Shown: positions 47,777-57,326, counted from the stretch's first letter. The stretch: 64,000 nt of DNA from Clostridia bacterium (GCA_017618135.1 JAFZUV010000020.1:1-64000), one strand, 5' to 3'. A program made the numbers and translations. The notes: generated by a model from the sequence alone, not told the origin.

Positions 47777-48415
47777 GTGCAGATGAAATATAATGTTTTG
47801 ATAGTGGAAGACCAGGATATTCCGCGCGAGCTTTTTGAAATATATATAAAGTCAAGCGGTGTTTTTAATCATCTGCTGTCAATTCAGAGCGCTTCCGCGG
47901 CGCTCTCGGTTTGCCGCAATAACAAGGTAGATTTGATACTTATGGATGTAATGACAGAGCTTGAAAGCAGTGGACTTGGCGCGGCGCAGGAAATAAAATC
48001 ACAGTTTCCCGATATAAAAATCATAATAGTAACATCCATGCCTGAATACTCATGGCTCGGCAGGGCAAGGGAAATAGGTGTGGACTCATTTTGGTATAAG
48101 GACGGGCAAAAGGACAGTATCCTCGATGTTATGAAACGCACTATGGCAGGTGAGCATATCTATCCGGACAGTACGCCTCTCATATCAATAGGCAACGCAA
48201 CAAACCACGATTTCACCAAAAGGGAGCTTGATGTTCTGAAAGAGCTTACCACAGGCGATACCAATGCGGAAATCGCAAAACGGCTGTTTATTTCGGTGCC
48301 TACGGTTAAAAGCCATATCGGGCACCTTATGGAGAAAACGGGATTTAAAACCCGTACCGAGCTTGTATCCGAGGCAAGGGGGCTCGGTATAGTTATAAAA
48401 GAAAAAACGCAATAA
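47777..48415 (+). CDS. NarL/LuxR-type response regulator
   Basis: A 212-residue regulator. The receiver domain has acidic residues EDQD near residue 10, the phospho-accepting aspartate in DLILMDVMTE near 57 and the lysine in SFWYKDGQK near 105. The C-terminal LuxR helix-turn-helix is KRELDVLKELTTGDTNAEIA, VPTVKSHIGHLMEK. The GGTGGTG ribosome site is good. Its targets are unknown; the dockerin gene is the nearest downstream candidate. Confidence 0.92.
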   Translation: MQMKYNVLIVEDQDIPRELFEIYIKSSGVFNHLLSIQSASAALSVCRNNKVDLILMDVMTELESSGLGAAQEIKSQFPDIKIIIVTSMPEYSWLGRAREIGVDSFWYKDGQKDSILDVMKRTMAGEHIYPDSTPLISIGNATNHDFTKRELDVLKELTTGDTNAEIAKRLFISVPTVKSHIGHLMEKTGFKTRTELVSEARGLGIVIKEKTQ

Positions 48416-48437
48416 ATATGGCTTAATTGATAATTCG

Positions 48438-48466
48438 TAGGGGCGGATAGTATCCGCCCGTTTTAT
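48438..48466 (+). terminator. Terminator-like hairpin after the response regulator
   Basis: GGGCGGATA/TATCCGCCC in GTAGGGGCGGATAGTATCCG form, followed by TTTTATTTT. The GTAGGGGCGGA core looks like a dispersed repeat known from clostridial intergenic regions. After it, TCTAATGTCT occurs twice (about 48491-48523), followed by the related ATCTAAT. No gene is visible in 48416-48613. Confidence 0.6.
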
Positions 48467-48613
48467 TTTGTGCCGTAAGGCACACATACCGTCTAATGTC
48501 TGTCATCTAATGTCTAAAATCTAATATATCATCCTTTTGGCTGATGTGTGTAATTAAAAATGATATTATAATCTTAATGGGTATTTATAGCCATTTGTAA
48601 AGGAGACGGAAAA

Positions 48614-51600
48614 ATGAAGAAAAAATTATTAAGTATTTTGCTTTGCGCGGTGCTGATTATGGGCGTAATGCCGTTTGGTATTTTTACCTTCACGGCGGCG
48701 GCTGATACCTTGCCCGAGCTTTCTAACTTCGTCGGCAGGTGGAACGGCAACCAGTACACCGTTACCTTCGACCAGTTCGAAGGCGCCGTTACCTACGATT
48801 GGAACTGCAAAATGACCCTGGGCGGCACCAAGTATGCTAAAAACTTTGGCGATACCGTACAAATAGACGTTTACAAAGGGGACTTTTATATTGGCGGATA
48901 CTCTGTCCCCCCGTATTGGCTTACCGTAACCGCCGAAAATAAATACGGCGAAGATATTGCCGAATCCACCGTTTATATTAAATCGCCTTACAAAGCGCAG
49001 CTCGACTGCCCAAGAAATATCTATTTATCGTCTACCGGCGTGCTGACTTTTGACCCGGTTGAACATGCCGGCGCTTACGAAGTAGATATAGAATATAAAA
49101 ACACCCACCTTCAAACCTATTATTATAACAAGATTCCTGCCGCTAACCCCTATGTTGACGTAAGCGACTGGGTGTGCGAAAAAGACGGAGAATATTTTAC
49201 CTTTATAATTACCGTCTACCCCGAAAACTTCCCCGAAAACCGTTTTGGCGATTACCGCGAAAGCTACTACGAAACCAATATTAAATATTCCTCCGCAACC
49301 GAACTAAAAGGCACCGTTATTGTAAACGACGATAAAACCGTTACCTACGGCAGATATCTTAAATACCTTAACGATCGCACCTCCACCCCCTTACACCTTC
49401 AATGGCAGCGCTTTGACAAGGATGCGGGCGAAGGCAGCGCATGGGTAAATATTACCGAATCTCAAAAGGCAAGCTACCCCGCAAACGAGCTTCGCGTTAT
49501 TGTTACTGCCGACGGCCACAGCGGCTCGGTTACAAGCAAAAACAACAGTTATACCGATAAAAACAGCCCCTATATCGCCACCGATTTCAGCGGGCTTAGA
49601 AGGGTATTTGAACAAGATCACGACGCCGATAAAACCGTATACATTAAACTGGGCGCCGATATTACCGTAACAAACGGCAACGGTTATCTTGAAGCGAACG
49701 GCGGCGACGTCGATTTAGACCTTTGCGGCTACACCTTAAGTTATCACGGCTCAACCCGTGCCCTTATCCGCGGCGGTTATGGCGAAAACGCCAGAGTACA
49801 CATACGCGACAGCAGAAGATACGACGGTAAATGGTATTACGGTCAGATAATATTCAACCATTTCCAACTCGGTTATCATTGGAGCCACGGCACCACAACG
49901 ACTTATAGTGATGACTGGTGGGAATATCGCGGTCTTACCACTACCGTACTTACCGGTAACGTTTCGGTTTACGGCGGCACAATTATAAACAAATCGCACG
50001 AGGGATATGCCTCCTTCCCGGCGCATGAATCGGGCGAGCTTACCGAATATGTTTACGGCCCCTATTACGGTTACGGCTACGGCGATGGATTTAGAATGTA
50101 CGGCGGTACCGTAAAGTCGCAAAACCCGATACAGCTTGAAAGCAACACATACGGACAGAAACTTGGACTATACGGTGGCACCATCGTCCTACAGGGTACT
50201 TTAGCCGTAAAGGTATCGATTAACGCTGAAGAAGATACCGATTATCTCGTCCCCGATTTCCACGCTGTGAAGGTGGTTAACGAAAGCGGTAACTCGCAGG
50301 CGGCATTTATACGATATGCTTATACTACCGGTGCGGGCGAATACAACAGCACCAGGGCGTTTGCCGACCTTAACCGCGGTTATTTATCCGCCACCGAATC
50401 TTACACCGACGACGTAAAGAACTCTTTTGCGACCCAAGGTATGGTGTATAACGGCGATGGCGTAATTCAAGGCCCTCTGTTCAGCAACACCTACGAAATC
50501 AAAACCGAAACCACCCTTAAATCTCTTGAGTTTAATATTACCGAGCCGGTTGCGGGCGCAATCCCCGACTACACAATAACCGGACCTTCGACCGACCTTT
50601 ACACCTATACCCTTGACTGGCAGTACGAGCGCACCCCCAACACCTTCCGTAGTTTAGAGGACAAGACCGCCCCCTTCAGAACCGGTCTTTACTACCGCGC
50701 GTTTGTTACGGTTACCCCTGTCGACGGCGTCCGCATTACCGGCGCTTCGGGTACCACCACCATAGGCAGCAAGGTGGCGTCAAGCTATAATTCAAGCGGT
50801 ATTTATTACTACTATTCAAACTACCGCCTAAAAGACACCTATTTTGATATATGGATAGGCGGCACCCAGATAGGGCGGCTTAATAAGGGCGACGTTTTAG
50901 GCGACGGCGGCACGGTACAGCTTTATGAAGCGGGCGAATACCCCGACCCCTACTTCAAATATTCAAAAGTCCTTGTCTTTAATAATTTTAATATGATCAA
51001 GGACGATTACACCCTGTTTGATACCGAAACTTCCGAAGGCACTATAAAAGCGCAGATACTTATAAACGACGATATTTCAATATACGTTAAGGGTGAAAAC
51101 AGCATAGGCGGCTACTACAGCACCGCCCACGGTATCTGTCTTGGCAAACAAAACAGCGTTTCGTTCTACGGAGACGGTAGGTTTACGGTTAACGAAAGCT
51201 ACAACGATAACGACGCCATGGTCGGCTACGGCTCTTGCGTGTACTTTAACGAAGATGTCGAGTTTGACCTTAAGGGCAGATACGGCGCAAGGATGGAGTT
51301 TAATAGCGATACGGCGGGCTTCGATTTGTGGGATAACGCCAAGGTTACCTGCTATGCTCGTACGACCGAAGACGATAAAGACTACCCCGCGCTTAAGGTG
51401 GGCGGCGATGTTACCATCAGAAAACACGGCCATCTTATATGCGAACAGGCGTACACAGAAGGTGCAATGTCTTCTTGGAGCGGCGATTTCCCCAACGATT
51501 ATTACGATATAAAAATACTTAAAAACAACGAATGGGCAACCGGTACACTCAACCCCGTAACACCCTATACGCCAGAAGGCGGTATAAACAATAAGGGCGG

Positions 51601-52126
51601 CGTGCACGAAAGCGAGTGCCGTTATATCGACATACAAGGTAAAACGGTTTACGCTACCGAGGTTAATTTCTATCCCGATGCCATTACAGTAACGCCTACG
51701 AGCAGTAATAAAGGAATAATGGCGCACTTAAAGCCCTCCGGCGCAGCGGATATTTATGATGACGTGACTTTCACAAGTTCAGACGAAAGTATTTTACTTG
51801 TCAACAAGGCGCCAGGCGATAAACGCTGGGCAACACTTATACCTCTTAAAAACGGCGTGGCAACAGTAACCGCTACCGCACCCGGCGGCGCAACGGGTAC
51901 CCTTACGGTTACCGTTACGGGTTATAATGATTATATCGCCGGCGATATAAACGGTGACGGAATGGTTAATAACCGGGATTTAGCCCGATTATTCCATCAT
52001 TTATCGGGATTGGATGTTGATGTTATTGAACCTGCGCTTGATACTAACGGCGACGGCGAAGTCAACAATCAGGATATTGCAAGATTGTTTAAGTATTTAA
52101 GCGGTTGGAAGGTTGAAATATTCTGA
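48614..52126 (+). CDS. Large secreted protein with beta-helix-like core, Ig-like domain and C-terminal dockerin
   Basis: A 1170-residue secreted protein. The signal peptide is about residues 1-31 (KKKLLSILLCAVLIMGVM). Next come Fn3-like segments (about 32-320), a repeat-rich beta-helix-like region (about 330-640), further beta-rich parts, an Ig-like BIG2-type domain (about 1022-1105), and a type I dockerin (about 1109-1170) with two calcium loops, DINGDGMVNNRDLARL and DTNGDGEVNNQDIARL. The dockerin would attach it to a cohesin scaffold or the cell surface. No glycosidase domain is recognisable. Codon use, rich in ACC, GCC, GAC and TAC, differs sharply from the neighbours. Confidence 0.88.
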   Translation: MKKKLLSILLCAVLIMGVMPFGIFTFTAAADTLPELSNFVGRWNGNQYTVTFDQFEGAVTYDWNCKMTLGGTKYAKNFGDTVQIDVYKGDFYIGGYSVPPYWLTVTAENKYGEDIAESTVYIKSPYKAQLDCPRNIYLSSTGVLTFDPVEHAGAYEVDIEYKNTHLQTYYYNKIPAANPYVDVSDWVCEKDGEYFTFIITVYPENFPENRFGDYRESYYETNIKYSSATELKGTVIVNDDKTVTYGRYLKYLNDRTSTPLHLQWQRFDKDAGEGSAWVNITESQKASYPANELRVIVTADGHSGSVTSKNNSYTDKNSPYIATDFSGLRRVFEQDHDADKTVYIKLGADITVTNGNGYLEANGGDVDLDLCGYTLSYHGSTRALIRGGYGENARVHIRDSRRYDGKWYYGQIIFNHFQLGYHWSHGTTTTYSDDWWEYRGLTTTVLTGNVSVYGGTIINKSHEGYASFPAHESGELTEYVYGPYYGYGYGDGFRMYGGTVKSQNPIQLESNTYGQKLGLYGGTIVLQGTLAVKVSINAEEDTDYLVPDFHAVKVVNESGNSQAAFIRYAYTTGAGEYNSTRAFADLNRGYLSATESYTDDVKNSFATQGMVYNGDGVIQGPLFSNTYEIKTETTLKSLEFNITEPVAGAIPDYTITGPSTDLYTYTLDWQYERTPNTFRSLEDKTAPFRTGLYYRAFVTVTPVDGVRITGASGTTTIGSKVASSYNSSGIYYYYSNYRLKDTYFDIWIGGTQIGRLNKGDVLGDGGTVQLYEAGEYPDPYFKYSKVLVFNNFNMIKDDYTLFDTETSEGTIKAQILINDDISIYVKGENSIGGYYSTAHGICLGKQNSVSFYGDGRFTVNESYNDNDAMVGYGSCVYFNEDVEFDLKGRYGARMEFNSDTAGFDLWDNAKVTCYARTTEDDKDYPALKVGGDVTIRKHGHLICEQAYTEGAMSSWSGDFPNDYYDIKILKNNEWATGTLNPVTPYTPEGGINNKGGVHESECRYIDIQGKTVYATEVNFYPDAITVTPTSSNKGIMAHLKPSGAADIYDDVTFTSSDESILLVNKAPGDKRWATLIPLKNGVATVTATAPGGATGTLTVTVTGYNDYIAGDINGDGMVNNRDLARLFHHLSGLDVDVIEPALDTNGDGEVNNQDIARLFKYLSGWKVEIF

Positions 52127-52154
52127 TACTTGATTTAATATCAATAACAAATAA

Positions 52155-52178
52155 GCGCGGCGGAATTCTCCGCCGCGC
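52155..52178. terminator. GC-rich hairpin between the dockerin gene and upp
   Basis: Ten-pair stem GCGCGGCGGA/TCCGCCGCGC, loop of 4. It separates two convergent genes. The T-run is weak on both sides, slightly better on the minus strand. Confidence 0.65.
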
Positions 52179-52195
52179 AATCATTTAAGCAAGTA

Positions 52196-52831
52196 TTATT
52201 TTGTTCCGAAAATCCTGTCACCGGCGTCTCCGAGACCGGGAACGATGTAACAATGCTCATTAAGGTGATCATCAAGTCCGGCGCAAAATACCGGAACATC
52301 AGGATGAGCTTTAGTGAAAGCCTCAAGTCCCTCAGGAGCGGCAATAATGCACATAAACTTAATTCTCTTGGGATTAAACTCCTTAATACGGGTGACCGCG
52401 TCTATGGCGCTGCCTCCGGTTGCAAGCATCGGGTCAAGCACAAAAACATCACGCTCATTAAGATCGGAAGGCAGCTTGCAGTAGTAATCTACCGGCTTAT
52501 GTGTTTCGGGATCACGATACATACCGATATGACCGACTCTCGCGGCGGGAATAAGGCTTAAAACCCCGTCAACCATACCAAGACCGGCACGAAGAATTGG
52601 CACAAACGCCATTTTTCTGCCCGAAAGCACCTTTGTTTTTGCGGTTGCGATAGGCGTTCTTGTTTCGATTTCACGCAGCGGTAAATCGCGGGTTGACTCG
52701 TAGCACATAAGCATTGCGATTTCGCTTACCAGCTCGCGGAACTGCTTAGAGCCTGTCCTCTCATCACGCAGTATAGTCAACTTATGTTGAATAAGCGGAT
52801 GATCCATAATAAATACATTCTTGCTTTCCAT
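52196..52831 (-). CDS. upp: Uracil phosphoribosyltransferase
   Basis: Salvages uracil to UMP with PRPP. The 211-residue protein has the PRPP-binding [14 protein letters not shown] near residue 131 and the uracil-binding C-terminal region ending [14 protein letters not shown]. It is last of the tsaE-tsaB-rpiB-upp unit and has an AGAGGGG ribosome site. Confidence 0.96.
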   Translation of the reverse strand: MESKNVFIMDHPLIQHKLTILRDERTGSKQFRELVSEIAMLMCYESTRDLPLREIETRTPIATAKTKVLSGRKMAFVPILRAGLGMVDGVLSLIPAARVGHIGMYRDPETHKPVDYYCKLPSDLNERDVFVLDPMLATGGSAIDAVTRIKEFNPKRIKFMCIIAAPEGLEAFTKAHPDVPVFCAGLDDHLNEHCYIVPGLGDAGDRIFGTK

Positions 52832-52845
52832 TTTAAATCCCCTCT

Positions 52846-53283
52846 TTATCTTTCTATATTTGAAATTTTTTGAATACGATTTATGTGTCTGCCGCCTTCA
52901 AACTCGGTATCAACAAACAAGTCAACAAGCTCAAGTGCGGTACCGATACCGATTACTCTGCCGCCGAGGCAAAGAATATTAGCGTCGTTATGAAGCCTTG
53001 TATATTTTGCGGAAAAATGATCGCTGCAAGCGGCGGCGCGTATTCCTTTTACTTTGTTTGCCGCCATTGACATTCCTATACCTGTTCCGCATACCAGAAT
53101 ACCGAGTTGACAGCTTTTATCCGTAATTTTTTTTGCAACCGTAACGGCGATATCGGGATAGTCAATCGATTTGTTTTCATATATTCCACAGTCAACAATT
53201 TCAAAACCGCGCTCTTTTAAATGATCGGATATAGCGCATTTATGTTCAAATCCGCCGTGGTCGCATCCTAAAGCAATTTTCAT
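52846..53283 (-). CDS. rpiB: Ribose-5-phosphate isomerase B
   Basis: Interconverts ribose-5-phosphate and ribulose-5-phosphate. The 145-residue protein starts [15 protein letters not shown] and contains the active-site cysteine and loop in [18 protein letters not shown]. It overlaps tsaB by 4 bp and lies 14 bp before upp, which uses PRPP derived from its product. Confidence 0.95.
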   Translation of the reverse strand: MKIALGCDHGGFEHKCAISDHLKERGFEIVDCGIYENKSIDYPDIAVTVAKKITDKSCQLGILVCGTGIGMSMAANKVKGIRAAACSDHFSAKYTRLHNDANILCLGGRVIGIGTALELVDLFVDTEFEGGRHINRIQKISNIER

Positions 53284-53990
53284 TTTTCTACTTCCTTTCT
53301 CTGTTTTGCTCTGAGTTCTCTTTCGGCTTGCGGAAGCTTGATATATAGCGGGGCAAGCTCTTTAGGATCACAAAATCCGTTCTCTTTTATTGCCTCTTCG
53401 GCATAAAGCGCCGCGCCGACAGCGTTTTGCAGCTGTAACAGTGGCGGAGCCAAACTGACATTATCCTGTTTGCAAACTTTAAATACCGACTGCGCCGCGT
53501 CACAACACAGGATGATTCTTTTATCATGTATCGTTTTAAGCTCAGATAATAAATCATCAATAAGAATCGCCCTGTCATCGCAAATGCGGGTAACAGTGTT
53601 ACCGTTCACCTCAAACAGCGCGTTATAAACCTGAGAACAACGCGCGTCGATTACCGGGCAAATAACGGCGTTTTCACCTAAAAACATATACGCCGCTGCT
53701 AAAAGAGTGGATACTCCGACACATTTGAGCTTTCTTGGCTCCGCAAGTCCTTTAGCTGATGCAATACCTATACGCAGACCGGTAAATGAACCTGGACCGA
53801 TGGCTACCGCTATTGCTTCAATATCAGAAAAGTCCAGCCTGCCTGCGGTCAGTGCATTTCGTATTACCGGAAAAAGTGTTTGTGAATGGGTGATTTTTAC
53901 ATCTGAATAGGAAAAGCCAATAATTTTACTACCGCTGACTATTGCCGCGGATACTGGCGAAGTAGAGCATTCTATAGCGAGAATATTCAT
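53280..53990 (-). CDS. tsaB: tRNA t6A biosynthesis protein TsaB
   Basis: A 236-residue ASKHA-fold protein with MNILAIECST at the start, IGPGSFTGLRIGIASAKGLA near residue 67 and a mid-protein CPVIDARCSQVY segment. TsaB is the non-catalytic partner of TsaD in making threonylcarbamoyl-adenosine at tRNA position 37. It overlaps tsaE and rpiB by 4 bp each. Confidence 0.93.
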   Translation of the reverse strand: MNILAIECSTSPVSAAIVSGSKIIGFSYSDVKITHSQTLFPVIRNALTAGRLDFSDIEAIAVAIGPGSFTGLRIGIASAKGLAEPRKLKCVGVSTLLAAAYMFLGENAVICPVIDARCSQVYNALFEVNGNTVTRICDDRAILIDDLLSELKTIHDKRIILCCDAAQSVFKVCKQDNVSLAPPLLQLQNAVGAALYAEEAIKENGFCDPKELAPLYIKLPQAERELRAKQRKEVEK

Positions 53991-54421
53991 ATAAAACTAT
54001 CACTCCAAACGGTAATTTTACGCTCGTTTTCCGATAACGGCTCTATGTTAATCCGAATAACATTTTCGCCTTCAAGAGCACCCTCGATATTCTCGCTCCA
54101 TTCTATGGCTAAGATGCCGCCGGAGCGTAAATATTCAAAATAACCGGTGGAATTTAAATCATCCCAACCGGTTATCCTGTACATATCAAAATGAAATAAG
54201 CTGAGCCTTCCGCCAACATACTCGTTGACGATTGCAAAAGTGGGGGAGGTGACAGTACCCGCATAACCGAGGCCTTGCGCCAAACCCTTTACAAAACATG
54301 TTTTACCGGCGCCGAGTCCACCACTGAGCGCAATAACTTCACCGCCGCTTAGACTCTTCGAGAAATCCGCGGCGAAATTCAGAGTATCAGACTTACAGGA
54401 GGAAACAAAAGTTTTTTTCAT
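53987..54421 (-). CDS. tsaE: tRNA t6A biosynthesis ATPase TsaE
   Basis: ATPase that binds the TsaB-TsaD complex. The 144-residue protein has Walker A GGLGAGKTCFVKG near residue 34 and the family motif SPTFAIVNEY, followed by LFHFDMYRI with the conserved Asp. I chose the ATG at 54421 (MKKTFVSS), which has GGGGGAAATTT upstream; a longer upstream extension is unlikely. It is the first gene of the minus-strand operon. Confidence 0.93.
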   Translation of the reverse strand: MKKTFVSSCKSDTLNFAADFSKSLSGGEVIALSGGLGAGKTCFVKGLAQGLGYAGTVTSPTFAIVNEYVGGRLSLFHFDMYRITGWDDLNSTGYFEYLRSGGILAIEWSENIEGALEGENVIRINIEPLSENERKITVWSDSFI

Positions 54422-54527
54422 ATAAATTTCCCCCTTTCTCACTGTATGAAATTCTATCATAACGGGCATTTGATGTCAATCATAAAATTGTTTTTTTAAA
54501 AATAAGTTTAAAATATAAATTTATTCC

Positions 54528-54556
54528 TTGCAATTTTTTGTGAAATTTGATATTAT
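54528..54556 (+). promoter_or_regulatory. Promoter of the lipoprotein gene
   Basis: TTGCAA (54528-54533), 17-bp spacer and TATTAT (54551-54556), within a very AT-rich stretch. Confidence 0.62.
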
Positions 54557-54587
54557 ATGATTGGACATAATTTAGCGAGGTGTTTAT

Positions 54588-55016
54588 ATGCACAAAAAAT
54601 TTGCTAAGTATATTGCTTTATTTCTCATGCTTTTGCTTACCCTTGCTTGTTTTGCGGGTTGTAAAAACAAAAAGAATGTTTACGGCGCTGCCTCTGATTT
54701 TATAAAGGTCAGCCATCCGGATAAACCCAATACCAATGTTTTTTCGGATGAAAATTATACCGACAAAGAGTCATCTGCCGCCACTGATAAAGGCGGTAAT
54801 TCGTCCGGCACCGATACTTCAAGTGTCAGCTCTGCCGATTCGGCGTCATCAAAACAGGAAGTCGGCGGTGTCTCTGGCGCGGATAGCCAAAAGGTTTCCG
54901 GTGATTCAAAAACTGATGATACTGTTTCGTCGGGCAGTTCTGTTCAACAAAACGGCAATTCGAACGATATACCTGTTGCCAGTGATGATCAGGGACCGGT
55001 TGTTGATGTTCCGTAA
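54588..55016 (+). CDS. Small disordered lipoprotein
   Basis: A 142-residue protein with a type II signal peptide (KYIALFLMLLLTLACFAGC, lipid-modified cysteine about residue 25). About 115 residues rich in Ser, Asp, Gly, Lys and Asn follow, with no visible domain. The tail looks like a flexible linker exposed on the outer face of the membrane. I do not recognise a family. It has its own promoter and terminator, and lies divergent from tsaE. Confidence 0.78.
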   Translation: MHKKFAKYIALFLMLLLTLACFAGCKNKKNVYGAASDFIKVSHPDKPNTNVFSDENYTDKESSAATDKGGNSSGTDTSSVSSADSASSKQEVGGVSGADSQKVSGDSKTDDTVSSGSSVQQNGNSNDIPVASDDQGPVVDVP

Positions 55017-55040
55017 TTATCTATGATTTGCATTAAGCTT

Positions 55041-55073
55041 AAACGCAAAGCCAGATTTGGTTTTGCGTTTTTT
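55041..55073 (+). terminator. Terminator after the lipoprotein gene
   Basis: Stem AAACGCAAA-CC paired with GG-TTTGCGTTT, followed by T-run. Confidence 0.82.
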
Positions 55074-55085
55074 GTAAAAAAAATA

Positions 55086-55114
55086 TTGCTCTTAATATCC
55101 TGTTATGATATAAT
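55086..55114 (+). promoter_or_regulatory. Promoter of the ruvC operon
   Basis: TTGCTC (55086-55091), 17-bp spacer and perfect TATAAT (55109-55114), 44 bp before the TTG start. Confidence 0.68.
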
Positions 55115-55157
55115 ATTATAGTTTAATATACTCTGCCATTGTAGGGGCGGTGATGTT

Positions 55158-55664
55158 TTGCGAATATTGGGTATCGATCCGGGATACGCAATTGTTGGTT
55201 TCGGTGTTGTTGATTATGACGGTACACATTTTTCTACCGTCGGATATGGCGCTGTTACAACCGAACCCAAAATGCCTTTTCCAAAGCGTCTCAAGTCAAT
55301 TTATGATGATATGACCGTCATCATGGAAAAATATACTCCGGATTGTATGTCAATAGAAAAGCTTTATTTTAACACGAATACTACTACCGCTATTGATGTA
55401 GCTGAAGCTCGTGGTGTTATCCTGCTATCGGCGCAGAATAAAATGTTGGATATTTTCGAGTATACACCGCTTCAGGTTAAGCAGGCAATCACCGGTTACG
55501 GTAGGGCGCAAAAGTTTCAGATAATGGAAATGGTAAGAAGTTTGCTGTCGCTATCTTCAATTCCCAAGCCCGACGATACTGCAGACGCATTGGCGTTGGC
55601 TGTTTGTCACGGGCATTCTGCAGGCAGTCTGTACGGCAAGCTTAATTCAAAAATGAAAGGATAA
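55158..55664 (+). CDS. ruvC: Holliday junction resolvase RuvC
   Basis: Endonuclease that cuts Holliday junctions. The 168-residue protein has the catalytic acidic residues in LGIDPGYAIVGFGV near residue 3, SIEKLYFNTNTTTA near 68 and PDDTADALALAVCH near the end. Translation starts at a TTG (55158), seven bases after GGGGCGG. It is 5 bp from ruvA. Confidence 0.95.
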   Translation: MRILGIDPGYAIVGFGVVDYDGTHFSTVGYGAVTTEPKMPFPKRLKSIYDDMTVIMEKYTPDCMSIEKLYFNTNTTTAIDVAEARGVILLSAQNKMLDIFEYTPLQVKQAITGYGRAQKFQIMEMVRSLLSLSSIPKPDDTADALALAVCHGHSAGSLYGKLNSKMKG

Positions 55665-55668
55665 ACGG

Positions 55669-56274
55669 ATGATTGCATCATTGAACGGAAGAATTGTTTA
55701 TAAAGATGAGAATTCTGTTGTTGTTGAATGTGGCGGAGTAGGCTTTAAATGCTTTGTGACAAAGAAGACGCATAGCGTGCTCGGTGCTGTTGGTGATACC
55801 GTTTTTTTACATACTTGCTTGGTTGTAAAAGAGGATGCGCTTGATATTTACGGATTTTCAAAACGCGGTGAACTTGATGTTTTCAGAATGATAACATCAG
55901 TAAGCGGTGTAGGTGCCAAGATAGGACTTGCTATACTATCGGAAATTGATTGTGAGAAGGTTCTGTTGTTGATTGCAAGCGGTGATGCGAAGTCCCTTAC
56001 TGTGGTTCCGGGAGTTGGTATAAAACTTGCTCAAAGAATGGTGCTTGAATTAAAAGATAAAGTTGGCTCGGTTGTATCGTATGATCAGTTTGAAACCTTA
56101 AGCAATATCGGCAACGCAACATCCGGCACTAATGCAAAAGAAGCGATAGAGGCGCTTGTTTCGCTTGGTTATTCGCAGAGTGAGGCGGCGTTGGCGGTTG
56201 GTAAGCTTGACACATCACTGCCTACCGGTGACTTAATACGCGCCGCGCTAAAGTACTTATCAAGGGGGATATAA
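55669..56274 (+). CDS. ruvA: Holliday junction DNA helicase subunit RuvA
   Basis: Tetrameric DNA-binding protein that targets RuvB to Holliday junctions. The 201-residue protein has the N-terminal OB fold starting MIASLNGRIVYKD, two helix-hairpin-helix motifs (VSGVGAKIGLAIL near residue 77 and VPGVGIKLAQRMVLELKDK near 112) and the small C-terminal RuvB-binding domain. Three bases separate it from ruvB. Confidence 0.95.
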   Translation: MIASLNGRIVYKDENSVVVECGGVGFKCFVTKKTHSVLGAVGDTVFLHTCLVVKEDALDIYGFSKRGELDVFRMITSVSGVGAKIGLAILSEIDCEKVLLLIASGDAKSLTVVPGVGIKLAQRMVLELKDKVGSVVSYDQFETLSNIGNATSGTNAKEAIEALVSLGYSQSEAALAVGKLDTSLPTGDLIRAALKYLSRGI

Positions 56275-56277
56275 GAA

Positions 56278-57312
56278 TTGATAGAAGATATGGATTTTGA
56301 AAACCGAATTGTTTCCCCTGAATTTGCTTCGGTCGATGATGATACTGAAATAACACTCCGTCCTAAAACGCTTACTGAATATATTGGTCAGGATAAGGTA
56401 AAGGAAAATTTGAGCATTTATATTGAGGCGGCAAAGAAAAGGCATGAGAGTCTTGACCATGTTTTGCTCTACGGACCTCCCGGTCTCGGTAAAACAACCC
56501 TTGCCGGAATTATAGCCCGTGAAATGGGTGTAAATATTAGAGTGACCTCTGGTCCGGCTATAGAAAAGCAGGGAGACCTTGTCGCAATTCTTACGGCGCT
56601 GAATGAAGGAGATGTTCTGTTTATCGACGAAATTCACCGCCTTTCAAGAAGTATAGAGGAAATTTTATATCCCGCAATGGAAGATTTTTCACTTGATATT
56701 ATTTTAGGCAAAGGGCCTTCCGCCAGATCAATAAGACTTGATGTACCGCGTTTCACTCTTGTTGGTGCGACTACAAGGTCCGGACAGCTGACTGCGCCTT
56801 TGCGTGACAGGTTTGGTGTTCTTTTAAGACTTGATTTGTATACTCCTGAACAGTTAGGTCAGATAGTTATGCGTTCAGCAGGTATACTTGGTATCCCTGT
56901 TGACAGTGACGGCGCGCTTGAAATTGCTTCGCGTTCTCGCGGTACGCCTAGAATTGCAAACAGGCTTTTAAAACGAGTTAGGGATATTGCTGAAATTCAG
57001 TTTGACGGTAGAATTAACGAGGATGTCGCGCGGGCGGCTCTTAAGCGGTTTGAAATTGATGAATTAGGTCTTGATGATTTTGATCGCCGCATGCTTAAAA
57101 CAATTATTACAAATTACGGCGGCGGTCCGGTAGGCCTTGAAACGCTTTCAGCGGCAGTTGGCGAGGAATCAATAACTATCGAAGATGTTTATGAACCGTA
57201 TCTTATGCAAATAGGTTTTCTTTCGCGCACACCACGCGGCAGATGTGTTACAGCAGCGTGTTATGAGCATTTAGGGATAGCTCCGACCGGTCAACAACAA
57301 CAACTGATATAA
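56278..57312 (+). CDS. ruvB: Holliday junction branch-migration ATPase RuvB
   Basis: AAA+ motor of the RuvAB complex. The 344-residue protein has Walker [13 protein letters not shown] near residue 63, Walker B DEIHRLS near 119, the sensor GATTRSG and a C-terminal winged helix ([10 protein letters not shown]). The start is TTG 56278, nine bases after GGGGGAT; an ATG at 56290 is an alternative. Confidence 0.96.
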   Translation: MIEDMDFENRIVSPEFASVDDDTEITLRPKTLTEYIGQDKVKENLSIYIEAAKKRHESLDHVLLYGPPGLGKTTLAGIIAREMGVNIRVTSGPAIEKQGDLVAILTALNEGDVLFIDEIHRLSRSIEEILYPAMEDFSLDIILGKGPSARSIRLDVPRFTLVGATTRSGQLTAPLRDRFGVLLRLDLYTPEQLGQIVMRSAGILGIPVDSDGALEIASRSRGTPRIANRLLKRVRDIAEIQFDGRINEDVARAALKRFEIDELGLDDFDRRMLKTIITNYGGGPVGLETLSAAVGEESITIEDVYEPYLMQIGFLSRTPRGRCVTAACYEHLGIAPTGQQQQLI

Positions 57313-57326
57313 GACGAGGTATTCTT

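Noticed and set aside
51077..51727. 216-residue minus-strand ORF within the dockerin gene
   Set aside because: It lies wholly inside a well supported secreted protein gene, has no ribosome site and no recognisable domain. Biased codon use of the dockerin gene opens antisense frames by chance.
48614..52126. Cellulosomal glycosidase
   Set aside because: The dockerin is clear, but I see no catalytic glycosidase motif, so an enzyme name is not justified.
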